A stretch of 64,000 bases of DNA, from the NCBI GenBank assembly GCA_000231825.2, contig JH720341.1, positions 580,099 through 644,098 on the forward strand, given 5' to 3'. Below are positions 22,493 to 35,500 of the stretch, one piece after another. The notes beneath the pieces are model-generated. The model was given only the letters and a program-made list of their open reading frames with translations. It did not search any database and was not told where the DNA came from. The DNA is from Tetrahymena elliotti 4EA. Its lineage: Eukaryota; Ciliophora; Oligohymenophorea; Hymenostomatida; Tetrahymenidae. Numbering within the stretch: position 1 is the first letter of the stretch; each line of letters begins with the position of its first letter. The translations under genes and the position numbers were made by a program.

Positions 22493-24483
22493 ATGACTAA
22501 CTATCAAGTGCTCTACGAATAAGAAAAAGATTTTAGAATTTAACTATAGGAAGAATATGATGAATTTAAAAGTAAAATTTTTTTGGCTTAAAAATCATAT
22601 TGAGATCTTCGAGCATTTAATATCAATTAAAGAGACAAAATATAAAAATCAAAACCTTTTTCTAACATTTTTCTTATTTTTTTTATATCTATTAGCCAAA
22701 TCTTAAGAAATTGAAGAATATCTTGAAAAGGAATTAACAGATATGGTAGAATAAATGGGGAAAAAAGATAAAGAAATTAGTGATCTTAAATAAAAGCATT
22801 CTCAAAATAAGGTATTATTAAATATTAATAATATTTCATATTTTATTGATGAGATCTTTAGGAGGATAAGAATCAAAGGAAAAATATAAATTGAGTTAAA
22901 TAAAAAAAATTGAATTATAGGGCTTTTGGTTTATTTTAGGAAGAAATTCATAAATAATAATGTAGTTTAGCATTAATTATAATATTTTATTATTAATAAA
23001 GGCTGATTAAGATAAATTTATAAGATAACTTGAGCGTGAGGTGGATAATCTCAAATAAAAGTATGAATCATTATAAGAAAATCACAAAAAAGATAAGATT
23101 AAGCTAGTTCAACTTGAGAATGAAGTAGAATATTTGGAATCATAAAATAGGTAAAAAAAATGTTTTATTTGTAGATATTTTTATTAAATATTAGTTCATT
23201 TCTTAGCGTTTTTTAATTCATTCAAAAAGCTATATATTTTCAAATCTTTATTAAAGTTTTTTTACATTAAAGAGCTTTAGAAACTCTGAACAGCGATTTG
23301 GAATAGAAAATTGATTCCATATTGGAAGAGTTAGCTTTACTTTAAACAGAGTTAGAAGAAAATAAAAATAATCATTAGCGTGATATTGAAAATATAGAAA
23401 GACTTAAGTAGCAAATTAGAGGTATTTTTATTTTCATTATTTAATAACTAGCGAGCTAAAAACTTAATCTCTTTACACAATTTTTATAATTATCTATTTG
23501 TCAGACAATTTCTAATTTTAAGCTTTTCAAAATTATAATTTTATCAGTTCTTGAAAGAATATTTTAAAAATTAGACACAGAAAGTGAATTATTCGCCTAG
23601 TAAATGAAGCATCAAATGTTAATAGACAATTAAGAAAACAATAAAAATCTTTCAAATTTTTCTAGCAGAAATATACATTAGTATTACAGTAATAACTCTA
23701 ATGCATCAACATCATCCACGTCATCTCATAGTGCGTCCTAAAATGTAGTTAGCCATAATAATAGATAAGATGCAGTTTGTAAGAATGGTAATTAAATAAG
23801 CTAATTTTTACAAATTAAAATTAAAAAAAATCTTACTAAAATTAAAATTAAAATAAATTATTTTTTTAACAAAAATATTATTTAAAATAGTTATTGAATG
23901 CGAAGAAAACGAAAGTCACTAATATAAATAAAGATAAATTAAGAAAGTTAGAACTACAACCTAAAATTAAACTTATTCATTCAATTCATAGCAAGTTGAA
24001 TAGTTTTCCAAGATATACAATAAAACTTTAACAGAAACAAAGTAATAACTTTAAGCTGGAAATGATAGTGATTAATCTAAGAATGCTAATTATAATGTTA
24101 ATAATTCTATTTCTGAAAAAGATTCTTCAAGTAATAACAGTAGTGGAAAAAAAGATGAATCAGATATTTTCCATGCAGATTAAAAAAATTAACAAAGAGG
24201 AAGAAAGCTAACAAGCTTCACTACCATAAAAACTGAAAGATATAGCGAAGAAAAAAGAAGATTACAGCATAAAATAATAAAAGATAAAATTATCATGTAT
24301 GATAACAATATTAGTAACCTAAAAATTACTTAGCTAGGCTTTAGCAAAAGTCTCAACTTAATTACAAATTTAATTAATGACATGAATGATAAAATGGTTA
24401 AAATAAGAAATAAGAAGGCACAATTAGGTACTCCAAGAAATCTTTCTTCTGCTTAAAAGAAGATATAGATTTAAGTCAATTGA
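22493..24483 (+). CDS. NudE/Ndel1-like dynein-regulator coiled-coil protein, 441 residues
   Basis: Six exons keep frame: 22493-22571, 22696-22811, 23002-23150, 23273-23421, 23548-23787 and 23891-24483. The N-terminal 190 residues are a continuous coiled coil beginning TNYQVLYEQEKDFRIQLQ, with EIEEYLEKELTDM, FIRQLEREVDNLKQKYES and RALETLNSDLEQKIDS. The last segment occupies the place of the NudE RATIMSLEDFEQRL block. The C-terminal half is Ser/Asn-rich and probably disordered, ending in a basic helix. NudE/Ndel1 proteins bind Lis1 and dynein and act in spindle and nuclear positioning. The match rests on coiled-coil register and the conserved block and was not verified by search. A generic coiled-coil protein is the alternative. 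The 190-nt second intron could hide a small exon. Confidence 0.6.
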
Positions 24484-25047
24484 GTTTAATAAGCTGCTAA
24501 AATTTAGAATTGGTCAAATCAGGAAATCTTCTAATGAATATTAACTCAGTAAAAAAATTAGAAGAAAGGAATTGATCAAATTTGATTAAAAAATAAAAAA
24601 AAAATCTCATAAATAACAATTAATTCTAGATACCATCTTCATTCTTATAAATCAGAAATATGAGATTTCATCAGTATAATAATTAAAAAATATAATTTAT
24701 TCTTCATAAATAAATAGCCTTCTCTTTTGAGAAGTATTTATTAGATATCTAAAATAATTAATAAAATTAATCATAACTATATAATATAAAATATATTTAC
24801 TACAATTCATGCATATTTATTATGTTAATATTTATATATTATTTGTTATTATCAATCAATTTCTTTATTATTTATATATGACAAAAAATTCACAATTTAT
24901 TACTATTTTTTAATATTTTTAATATGTATTTATAAAGAATTGAGTGTCAATCAAGACTTTCAATTTACATCATATTCATTAATTACTTTTTTATTTATTG
25001 AATAGAAATACTCTAAAGTTTTATTCTATATTTTATTTTTTTAAAAA
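24484..25047. other. Spacer between convergent genes
   Basis: About 560 bases, very A/T-rich, presumably the two 3' untranslated regions. Nothing else was recognised. Confidence 0.5.
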
Positions 25048-28000
25048 TCAATCCAAAAATTTTGTGCTTATTGGATTGGCTCTTTAACTTTTAAGTTTTT
25101 CTAATTTTTTATATCCAAATAGTTGGTTTATATCTGTCTCAAAACTATTCTATTTAGTATTATCTAAGTTTTTACATGATCTTTATACAGATAAATTATA
25201 TAAATTTCCACTTTTTTATATTTATGATTTTCCTCTTTTTAAAACAAAAATTTTTTAATTCTTTTTTTCATATTTCTTGTTTATCTTAACCATCTAGATT
25301 TAGGTTTCATTTTAGTAACAAGGAGTATTATGTGCTTTAAATATACCTGAGCTAGGAATTAAATTTTTATTTTTTTCATGAGCTTGATCTTAATCAGTAA
25401 ATAGAATTTCAGATTATTATCTATTTTAAATTTATTGATTTTTTTGTATCTTTTATTTAATAAGCTTAATTAAATTTGGAATTAGTTGTATCAGCTTTAT
25501 GATTGCAAAAATCAAAGGGAAGAACAAAAGAAGGATAGAGCAACTCATGATACCTATGCTTATCCTTGAGAGAGTTTCTATATTATCTTGTGTTATATTA
25601 TCTAAGTTTATCTTAAATTTTATTTGATATGACATTAAAAAATATAAAATGAATAAGGTAATCCAAACCATATTTTATAAGATCATTTAAATATTATTTA
25701 GACTTTACTTAAAAGGTCTTATACATAAAACTAATATCAAGTTTAAAGCCTAAAAACTAAAGCATAGTAAAACTTAAGTGAGACTATTTTAGAAAGGAAC
25801 TATTATACACAAAGGGATTATTATATTTTCAATGGCTATCAGTATAAATTTAAAATTTCTTTACAAAGTTAGGTTTTTGATATAATCATCTATATAGCAT
25901 TAAAAGAATGTATAAGAAAGGTTAGGCTCCTTTTTTTATTGATTAGGCTCCTTTACTTTTTAGTTGTCAAATTTATAATGGATTTCTTTTTGGCCTAAAG
26001 GAGATAATAAATTTTCATTTTTATTTTTATAGTAATAATTATTAACAAACCTAACATAAATAAAGAAACTTATTAATGAATAAAGTATAATCACAGTTAA
26101 AAAAACTCCTTTTATTGCCAGTATATCCAAGGAATTTTACATCCCATCCATTTAAAAAGATAATATTTATAGTGTAAGTGCAAATGCCAATACTATAGAA
26201 AGCAATTCGTGAATTTAGATGGTTAAGATTGCAACAATAGTATTGAAACCTTTTTCAAAAGTGTTCATTTATGTATTTGATTTTCTATCAATTAGTACAA
26301 GGTTAGAATTTATTGATAAACCACTTAACTACTTTGAGCTGACTTTATTTAATTGCATACCCCTTCTTTTCTCAAGCAAAATTGCTAACATAAGCAGTAA
26401 ATTGCATGTTGTTAATACTAATATAATTCCTCCTGTATTTTCAACAATACTAGTTTTTATCTTTTATTCTTTAAATTTACTGTTTTAAAGTTATCCAGGA
26501 TACTTCTCTTCCATCTCATTAATAAATTGCGGGAAAAAATTTATACTATTAAGCAAGTATAAAGGATTTGTTCCACTTATTGATCTGAAAAATTGATAAA
26601 GTATATCAGGGATTGGTAAATTTATAAGCATTAAAAAGTTAATTTTTTAAAGAGACAAGAACTACTGTAAAAAATTCGCATTTGGCTATACTATTGACAT
26701 TACTATTGAGCACCCTGCAGAGGCTCCAACAGCAATATATGATGCAGTTTAAGAGGTTTCAGCTACCTATGTTTTGGTATCCTCTGAAAATACTGAAGGA
26801 GCTTAGCTTCTTTGACATTTATTGCTGTTTTCATTAAATTAATAAAGTTCTTCACACTAATCACATTTTAATGGGTTAGCTGAGTTGCATTTGATACATT
26901 TTTCTATACAGGTCTTGCATTAATTATTCAATAAATCTAAATAAAAATAAGATTTGCAAATGCATTTTTTTGTTTTAGTATCTAAAATAAATTATTTTTA
27001 CAAATCGCATGATATACATTAATCTTGATTTGAAGAATCACAGGTTAAGCAATTTTTATTGCATTATAATATGCATAAAGAACTATTATTAGTTTATTTT
27101 TCTTTATATCCTTTTTTGCAAATACAATTACCAGATTCGCTAACAATTTTATTCTATTTTTCATAGCATTCCAAACATTTCTGACTAACCTTATCACATT
27201 TTTTACAATCCTTGTTAATGCAAGGCTTGCACTAACTTGTTCCATCATCATAATAACCATCTAAGCATTCACATTCCTGATTAATTAGTATTCTGTTAGA
27301 ACTATCTTGACATTTTGTGCAACTATCTATTTAGCTTTATGGGCAAGTTTCGCATGAGTAATGACATTTAAAACATTATGCTTAAATAGGATTAAGATCA
27401 AAATAATCTTGATTACAAATACATTTGCTATTAACTAATTTTCTTTAATTGCTTTCAAAACATGATAAACATTCCTCCTATCCTATTCCTGAACAAGTTT
27501 TGCAAGTGATGTGGCATTTTACACAATTATCATTAATATCTAAAAAATAACCTTCTTTGCATTAACAAAACCCATTTTAGTCAAGTTCTCTGTTGAGATT
27601 ATTATCACATGATAAGCATTAATTTGTACTACTTCCATTGCATGTTAAGCAAGTTTTATCGCATTGAGCACATTGAGCTTGATTATCAATATTATAATAT
27701 CCTTATTTGCAATTACAGCTTTGGCCACTTAGTATTCTATTATCTAAATTACTACAACTTATGCAAGAATTTTAATCCGATCCATTACATCTAAAACATG
27801 AATAATGGCATTATTAGCATTTATTCTACCTTGGGCTGTATTCACTAAATCCATCTAAACATTCACACTTAGATCCATTTTTTTTTCTAAAGTTACTTTC
27901 TAAGCATGTAATACAAGAGTTAGAATCACTATTTGAACAGCTTGCACAAGTTATATCACAAACTTTGCATTATTCTTCTCCAGAATCAAAATAGCCTTCA

Positions 28001-31000
28001 TTACATTAGCAAATATTTCCATTTAAAGTTCTAAAATAACTTGAATTACAACTAAGACATTAATTAAAATTTGGTCCATTACAAGTTTAACAAGATTAAT
28101 GACAATCCTATTTACATGAATCTGTAACTGGATTGTTTTCTTTAAAACCCACTTTACAGATGCATTCATTATTTTGTTTTATTCTATTATTACTATCATA
28201 GCATTCTAAACAATCTGTTTCCAAACCTCCTGTGCATGTTTTACATTTTATATTACACTACGCACAATTTCCTGAAGGATCCTGATAAAAACCATCTTAG
28301 CATATACAAGTATTACTTTAAAACATAACTCTATTTTTAGATGAATCACATTAAGTGCATTGATTCTCTGAACTTCCATTACATAACTAACAAGTTGGAT
28401 GACATATAATCTTGCATATTTCTGTTTTTGGATTGTCTTCAATAAATCCATTTTTGCAAACACATTCCTTATTTTTTATCTCTCTATTATTATTGTCATC
28501 ACAGCTCAAACAATCATTACTATTAGGCCCATTGCAAGTTTTGCAATACGTATTACATGGCATACAATTATTTGAGCTATCGTTATAATAACCATCTTTA
28601 CATACGCATTAGTTATTCTAAGTTAAAACTCTATTTTAATTAACATAACATTAAGTACATTCATTCTGAGAACTTCCACTACATAATTTACAAGTAAAAT
28701 GACAATCTTGAATACATGAATCTTATTAAGGATTTGCTTCAACATATCCGTTTTAACAAACACATTAATTATTTTTATACTCCCTATTTGTATTATCATG
28801 ACAGCTCAAACAATCACTTGAGTTTGGCCCTAGACAAGTTTTACAATATTAATTACACTATACACATTAAAAAGAAGCATTACTATAATATCCATCTTAA
28901 CATTTACAAGTATTTTAAAATGAAACTCTATTTTAACTTGAATCGCAAGCAGTGCATTCATTTTGAGAACTTCCACTACAAGACTAGCAAGTTTTGTGGC
29001 ATGCTACTTAACAATTTTATGTTTTAGGATTATTCTCAGTAAATCCATCTTTGCAAAGGCATTAATTATTTTTATTTTCTCTATCTGTGTTTTCATAACA
29101 ACTCAAACAATCTGTTTCATTAGGTCCATTGCATGTTTTGCAGTATTAATTACATGGAAGGCAATTAAAAGACGAATCACTATAAAATCCATCCTTACAT
29201 GCACATTTGTTGCCTTGGCTTAGAACTCTATTTTTAAGATTATCACATTATGTGCATTAATGTTCTAAATTTCCACTACATTTTAAGCAAGTAGGATGGC
29301 AATTCTTATCACAAGGATAATTAAAATTATTATCACAAGAAACACAAATGTTTTATGATTTGTCTAGCTAAAAATTTTAATTTTTGCAAATACATTTATT
29401 TTATACTAAAGAAAAATTTTAATCACTAATACATTCTGTACAACCTGCTGATAATGTACATTTTGAGCATTGAGGACTACAGCTAAGAGTTGAGAAGTTA
29501 ACTTCTATTTAAATTATGAAAATATTTTGTAAAAATTAAAAATTAAAAAATTTACTTAAGATAAAATAATTAGTAGAATCCTTACGCTTACAAAATACAA
29601 TTCCATCTAATGATTCCTAAAGACATGAATAATAATTATTAAATTAATGAAGATAAATAGAGGTATTTGTGTTAATTTTGTTGAATAAAAAAAGATGGTT
29701 GGAAAATTTAATCAATTTTTCTTTCTGATTATTTTATTAAAAATTTCTCATAATAAATTTTTAAAATAAATTCAGTACTTGCAAATTAAAAAAAAAACAT
29801 AAAATTAAATTTAATTCTAAGAATCAACAATTTTACTTGATTAATTGAAAAATCGAAAGGCTCACACTAAAAATTTTAAATTTATGAATCATTTTGGAAT
29901 GTATTTCCACTTTGAACTAAACACTCTATTATTTTAAAATGATTTTTAAATCTTCAAAAAACATGTATTGAAAATACATTTCATAGACACAACGGTAGAG
30001 CAAAATAAAGTATTTCCATATTACTTATAGATTTTACATGTTGTTGATTGAACTGGTAAAGAACTTAATTTAGCAAAATTTGTTCCATCAAAAGTATAAA
30101 TTTCAAAGTTATTTGAATAGCATTTAACATATATTTTTCTTGTTTATCCAACAAACTGTAATAATTTTATAATAAAAGTATAATTTAGGAGATATTAAGT
30201 CATTTATTTACATAGTATGAAAATAGATATCTATTAGGAGATGGAGTTAGACTGGTTGGAACAGGGAGGGTAATTGAAGTAACTTAATTATAAATAAGGG
30301 GGTTTTATGACTAGTATTAATCAATATTCCATCCTAATATGAAGTATAAAATAAATATCTTAATTTTATAGATTAATTTACCAAAAAGAGTTGTTTCACA
30401 TAGTCCAATAATATACTTGCTATTCTAATTTATATTAAGCTTTAATAAAAATATTGTTTAATGCAAACAAATGATTACTTAAACATAACTAACAGAGTAA
30501 ACACTTTTTTGGCTTTAATTACATCCATTAAATTATGCAGAGTAGGAACTATCTTAAAAATCTTTCACTTAATAAAAATAAATTACTTTAAAATATTTTG
30601 AATATTCTTACTTAAGATTGTTCCATCACTAAACCCTACAAAAATCTTTTGTTTTAGTTAGAAAAATGAATAAAAATAATTTTATTTTAAATTTTTTATT
30701 TTACTTTTGAGATATCAAATCTATTCAAAGAAGAAGCATTTGTAAAAGAAAATATGTTGGTATTAATATTTATTATATTATCTATTATTTACACACTAAA
30801 TAATTTTTAAGAAGAGTTTGTTAGTTTTATTAAAACAGCAAAAACCCCTTTCTAAATAATATTATTTAAAACATAAAAAATATGGAGATTAATTTAAAAT
30901 TTTTACCTCTAAATCCATATTTTCCAATAATTAGCATTCTCCATCTATCTATTTAGAATCTAGTTTTTAAGAGGCATTATCTATTTTGTATACTATAAAT

Positions 31001-31229
31001 TCATTTTTACAGATTTCTAAAATACAATTAAATTTTTTATACAACGTAAATAGTAATTATCTGTCTTGTAGCAAGCAATAAAGGTTTCGGAATTGACAAC
31101 TAGTATTTTTCCACTATTTTATAAATTGTCTTCATATATTTAGCATTAAGTTATTGTTAAAAAGCTAAAAAACGTTAAGTAAGCACTTAAAAAGGATAGT
31201 TTAGTTAACTTATTTAAAATACAATACAT
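25048..31229 (-). CDS. Giant cysteine-rich (furin-like repeat) polytopic membrane protein, copy 1
   Basis: Starts at the ATG at 31229 and ends at TGA 25050-25048; about 1800 residues. Exon 1 (31229-31046) encodes a signal peptide (LSFLSAYLTFFSFLTITQC). About ten small exons (next 30992-30907 and 30851-30705) make an N-terminal domain of some 320 residues (GKILVVNSETFIACYK; YSNNFEIYTFDG). From about 29505 one long exon encodes around 800 residues of Cys-rich units of the pattern CxxCxxxCxxCxGxxxxxCxxC...CxCxxGxY, as in furin/growth-factor-receptor and ciliate surface proteins. The last 400 residues hold six or seven membrane segments (IILVLTTCNLLLMLAILL; FILIAIENIIIPLCIIV; ISIGIMSCSILLLFFPL) and a basic tail. 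It is a cell-surface or secretory-membrane protein, perhaps a receptor or adhesion molecule (inference). It is paralogous to the gene at 32562-38434, with conserved intron position and phase. Confidence 0.85.
28150..29350 (-). repeat. Internal tandem units of about 298 bp in the Cys-rich region
   Basis: Within the coding exon, the segment encoding NNQCxCxxGFxExNP recurs at about 28444, 28743 and 29041 (plus-strand positions). That is a period of 298-299 bases, or about 99 codons, with high nucleotide similarity. These are recent duplications of a block holding two to three Cys-rich modules. Confidence 0.7.
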
Positions 31230-32561
31230 ATTTGCTTTGCTTTTTTTCTTTTTTCTTTTATCTTTTTTTATTTTTCTTTTATAAATTATAAATATTTTTC
31301 TATGGTATTAAATTAATAGAATATTTTATTAAAGCTTGAAATCCTTAAATTATTTCAATTTCAATTACTACCTTTTTGTTCAATATCTAAATAATGAAAA
31401 TTCAGCAAAAAGGAAAGTTTTGAAACAAGTCAGATTACACTAATTTCACTATTGCCCTATTTTATAGCCTTAGAAAAAATTTATTCATCTAAAAATTTCC
31501 AATCATGAATATTTTTTTCTACAAAAAAAAATTTATTGAAAATTAAGTTTAAATTTGTGCTAAGCTTTTTAAATTTGAATTATAACTCTCCATTTTTAAA
31601 TCTTCTATTTGTTAGGATTTTTATAAGCCATTAATTTTCTTAGTTACAAATAAAGTAAACATAAATATCCTGAAATTAATTAAAATTTGAAGAACAAATC
31701 TTTTGGAATGAAGGTTACAGTTTATTAATAAACTCAATCTCATCTATTGATTTTTAAATTTTAAGAAAAATCTAATTTTAATATTTTTCCTAATTTCAAA
31801 ATCATTTTTTCTTCAAGTTTATTCAATTAAAAAAAATTATTTATCAATTTTATTTCTTCCTATTTTTTAACCATTCATAATAAACCAAATTTAAAAAAAT
31901 TTTCATTATTTGATTGATTGATTAACTTTTATCAATTTATTTCATAAAGCACACATACAAAAAAAATAAGTTTTTGATTTTCTTCTTTCTTAATTGTATT
32001 AGCCTCAATGAAAAGTTATTAATATATTTTTAAATCTATGCTATCTCAAATGATTTAAGAAATCAAATATTAAGATGAAGAAATTTTTTTCCTTGCACAC
32101 AAACTAAATTAGAAATTCATTTTTTTTTATTTTCATATTTAATTATGAAATTTATGATTTTACATGCTCAAAATATTTATTGATAAGTATTTAATCGATG
32201 TATAAATTACAATATTTTAAATTTGATAACAAAAATATTTCATTTAAATCATAAATTGATGCTAGTTTTAAGATTGATGCAAACAAATTATTAAATGAAC
32301 AGTATTGAAGCAAAAAAATAAAAGTGATAATTAAAGAAAAAAATGAAGATTTTTTCAATTTATTTATTGATTAAAATATTTGTAGAAAATAGTAAATAAA
32401 AATTAAAACATAAAAGAAAGAAAAATATTTCAAAATATCATTTGAAAACAGATAAAATTATTATTTTTGGATAAAATTTAAAGAATTTATTACAAATATT
32501 ACACAGAATTACTTATAAGAATTTAAATTTGTTATTATTTATTAGTTTTTCAAAAAATGTA
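31230..32561. other. Spacer between the two giant paralogues
   Basis: About 1.3 kb of strongly A/T-rich DNA, with no gene recognised. It should contain the promoter of copy 1 and the 3' region of copy 2. Confidence 0.5.
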
Positions 32562-35500
32562 TCAATTATTTAATTTTGTCTTAAACCTTTTTATTACATA
32601 TTTGGGTTTCTCATTTTCTAAATCATTTATTTTCTGTATTTAGCCTTTTATTTAATTTTTTATATCTTTTTGTTTGAAACTGTTCATTTAAATTAAAGAT
32701 TTGTTTAAAGTTTTCTATGGCTTATAAAAAGAGATAGACTCTAACATATTCTTATTCTAATTAAATTAAATATCACTACTTTATTATTTAAAGAGCAATA
32801 TTTCATCATGACTTTAATCCTCCTTTTTTATTTTTTATCTTATTTTTTTTACAATCATAGGAATTTATTTAATCAGACCAGCAATCAAAAAGAAAGGGAT
32901 TATGAAAATTTAAACTAGGCATAAAACCATTATTAATAAAGAGAGAATGTCCAGTTTTTATGTATCTTTGCTATCTAGGTTATCTAAATCGAAATTGTAT
33001 TCTATTAAATATGCCAATATTAGATAGCAAACAAAGATAATGACCCAAACAAAATTTATTAGAAAAAGTTCTAAATTATTAAGATTAAGCTTGCTTGGTC
33101 TTCTAACTAAAACAAAAATGCAAAGAAGAGACTAAAATGTTAGACATAGTATTATTTATATCAAACTATTTTCAAAAGGAGCTATGATACAAAGAGGTAT
33201 AATAATTAGTTCAACAGCATCATTAATAAAGAGAAAATTTCTTGTTAAAAACAGAGGTTTAATATAATCTTAAATATAATTTTAGAAGACAATTTCAGGT
33301 AAACGTAAATCAGATTCAGCCTCTATTTTTTACAATTATTTCTTTAAGGTAGGGTTTATTAGAACTCCAACATTCATTTCTAGCAAATGACTATAAGAAG
33401 ATATTTCTTCATTTTACTTTTAGACATAAAATTTATTGATGAAATTAGCATAGTATAAAAATGCTCCTATTGAATAAACTAAGATAAAGCAAAAGAGGAT
33501 AGCCTTTATAAATAGTATACTTAATGAGCTATCAATTGCATTGTAAGAATAAGATAATATCTGCAAAGTAATAGAAAAAACAAATACTGTACTAATAAGC
33601 TCATGCATTTGTAGTGTTAATATACCTATTAACTTATTTAAAAGCTTCACAATTATATTTTGCTTTCTTTACTCTACATATAAATTAATAGGTAGAATTA
33701 AGCCCTTATAGATATTTTGGATCTCTTAATCTTTTTGTCTTTACCTTTTATATACAATATAAGAAGCCAGAAGAAGTAAAAGGTAAACCAATAAAACAGG
33801 TATCAGTCCACCTGCATTACATATAATACTTGTTTTTATTTGCTCTAATTTAAACTTACTATCTTAAAGCTATCCAGAATATTGCTCTTCATTTTCATTT
33901 AAGAATTTTGGAAAAAGATTGATTTAATTTAATAATTTTAATGGAGTTTTTCCACTTATTTATTTTTAAAATTCATATAAAATTTATGGAAAAGGAAAAT
34001 TTATAAGCAAGAAGAAGTTTATTTTTTATAGTGTAAATAAAACTTTAAACATGCCATTGTTATAAGAAACGAAAGAAAGGGTGACCGAGCTGGTAGTAGA
34101 GACTGCAATAGAAATATAAGCACTAATTTCAGAAGAATCTGAAACTTCTTTAATTTTACTTCCTGGAATAGCAGTAGGGATCATGTTTCTCGTACATTTA
34201 GATTTTCTTTAATTGAAACTATAATATTCTTTACATTTTATACATGATTAAATATGTTCTGGCATGCAAGTCTCACAGTTTTCAATACATTTTATAAAGC
34301 ACTTATTATCAAATTCACCTTAGTCATCAATATAACCTCTTTTGCAGGAACATATTCCTTAGTTATCTAAATATCTGTTTTAAGAATCGAAACACCCTAA
34401 GCATTCTTATGTATCCTTATCGCAATTTTTACATTTTGGATTAATGCATTTTTAGCATTAACTTATCCCATTATCAAAGTAATTATCAGAGCAGCTGCAA
34501 ACTTTATCATTTAAAATTCTTTGATGGGAACTCTCACAAGTAATACATTAATTAATTTACCCTCCAAAACAGGTCTTGCAACTGTAGTGACATTTTAAAC
34601 AATTTTTGGAGCTATCTTCATAGTAACCATCTTAGCAAACACATTAACCAAAACTATTTAATCTTCTATTTTAATTTATGTCACACTAACAATTTTATTA
34701 GATAGGGGAGTATTCTACATATCCTTAATTACAAATACAGTAAGAATTTTATATGTGTCTAAATTAACTCTAGCTACAAGAGAGACAATTATTAAGAGCA
34801 TTCCCTCCAATACAAGTTTCACATGTTAAATTGCAGGAGTCACATAAGCTTATTCCTTTCTCATAATAACCTGAATCACAAACACAATTTTGGTTTTAGA
34901 TTTTCCTTTTTTTTGAGTAATCACATGTATTACATTAATTACTGTTAGGGCCAAAGCAAGTTTAACAAGAATAATGACATTCTTAACAAGAACTTGTAAT
35001 TGGTAAATTTTCAGTATAGCCTGGGTTGCATAAACATTTATTTGAATAAATATATCTATTATTAGCTGGATTGCAACTAAGGCAATCATTTTCGGAACTT
35101 CCATTACAAGTTAAACAAGTAAAATGGCATTGAACACAGTTAAAAGTTCCATCATCATAGAACCCATCCTTACATTTACATTTATTAACTCCATCAAGCT
35201 ATCGATTTTTATTTGAATCACATGAAAGGCATTAATCTACAAGTATCCCACTGCATGTTAAACAAGTTGGATGACAAACCACACAAGCTTATGTTCTTGG
35301 ATTATTTTCTGTAAAGTACATCAAACAATCACAAGTTTTGTTTGCATTATTAAACTTTCTATTATCATTACTTGAATCACATGATTAACATGAAGTACTA
35401 TTACTATCTAAGCATGTTAAGCAAGTTTTATCACAAGGCTTACATGTTAGATTTCCATCATCATAATATCTTTCTTAGCAAGAACAAAGAGAATTTTATG

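Noticed and set aside
31017..31045. A 29-nt intron in the first giant Cys-rich gene.
   Set aside because: A later acceptor gives a 53-nt intron (31045-30993), and the resulting protein then aligns with the paralogue at the same position and phase.
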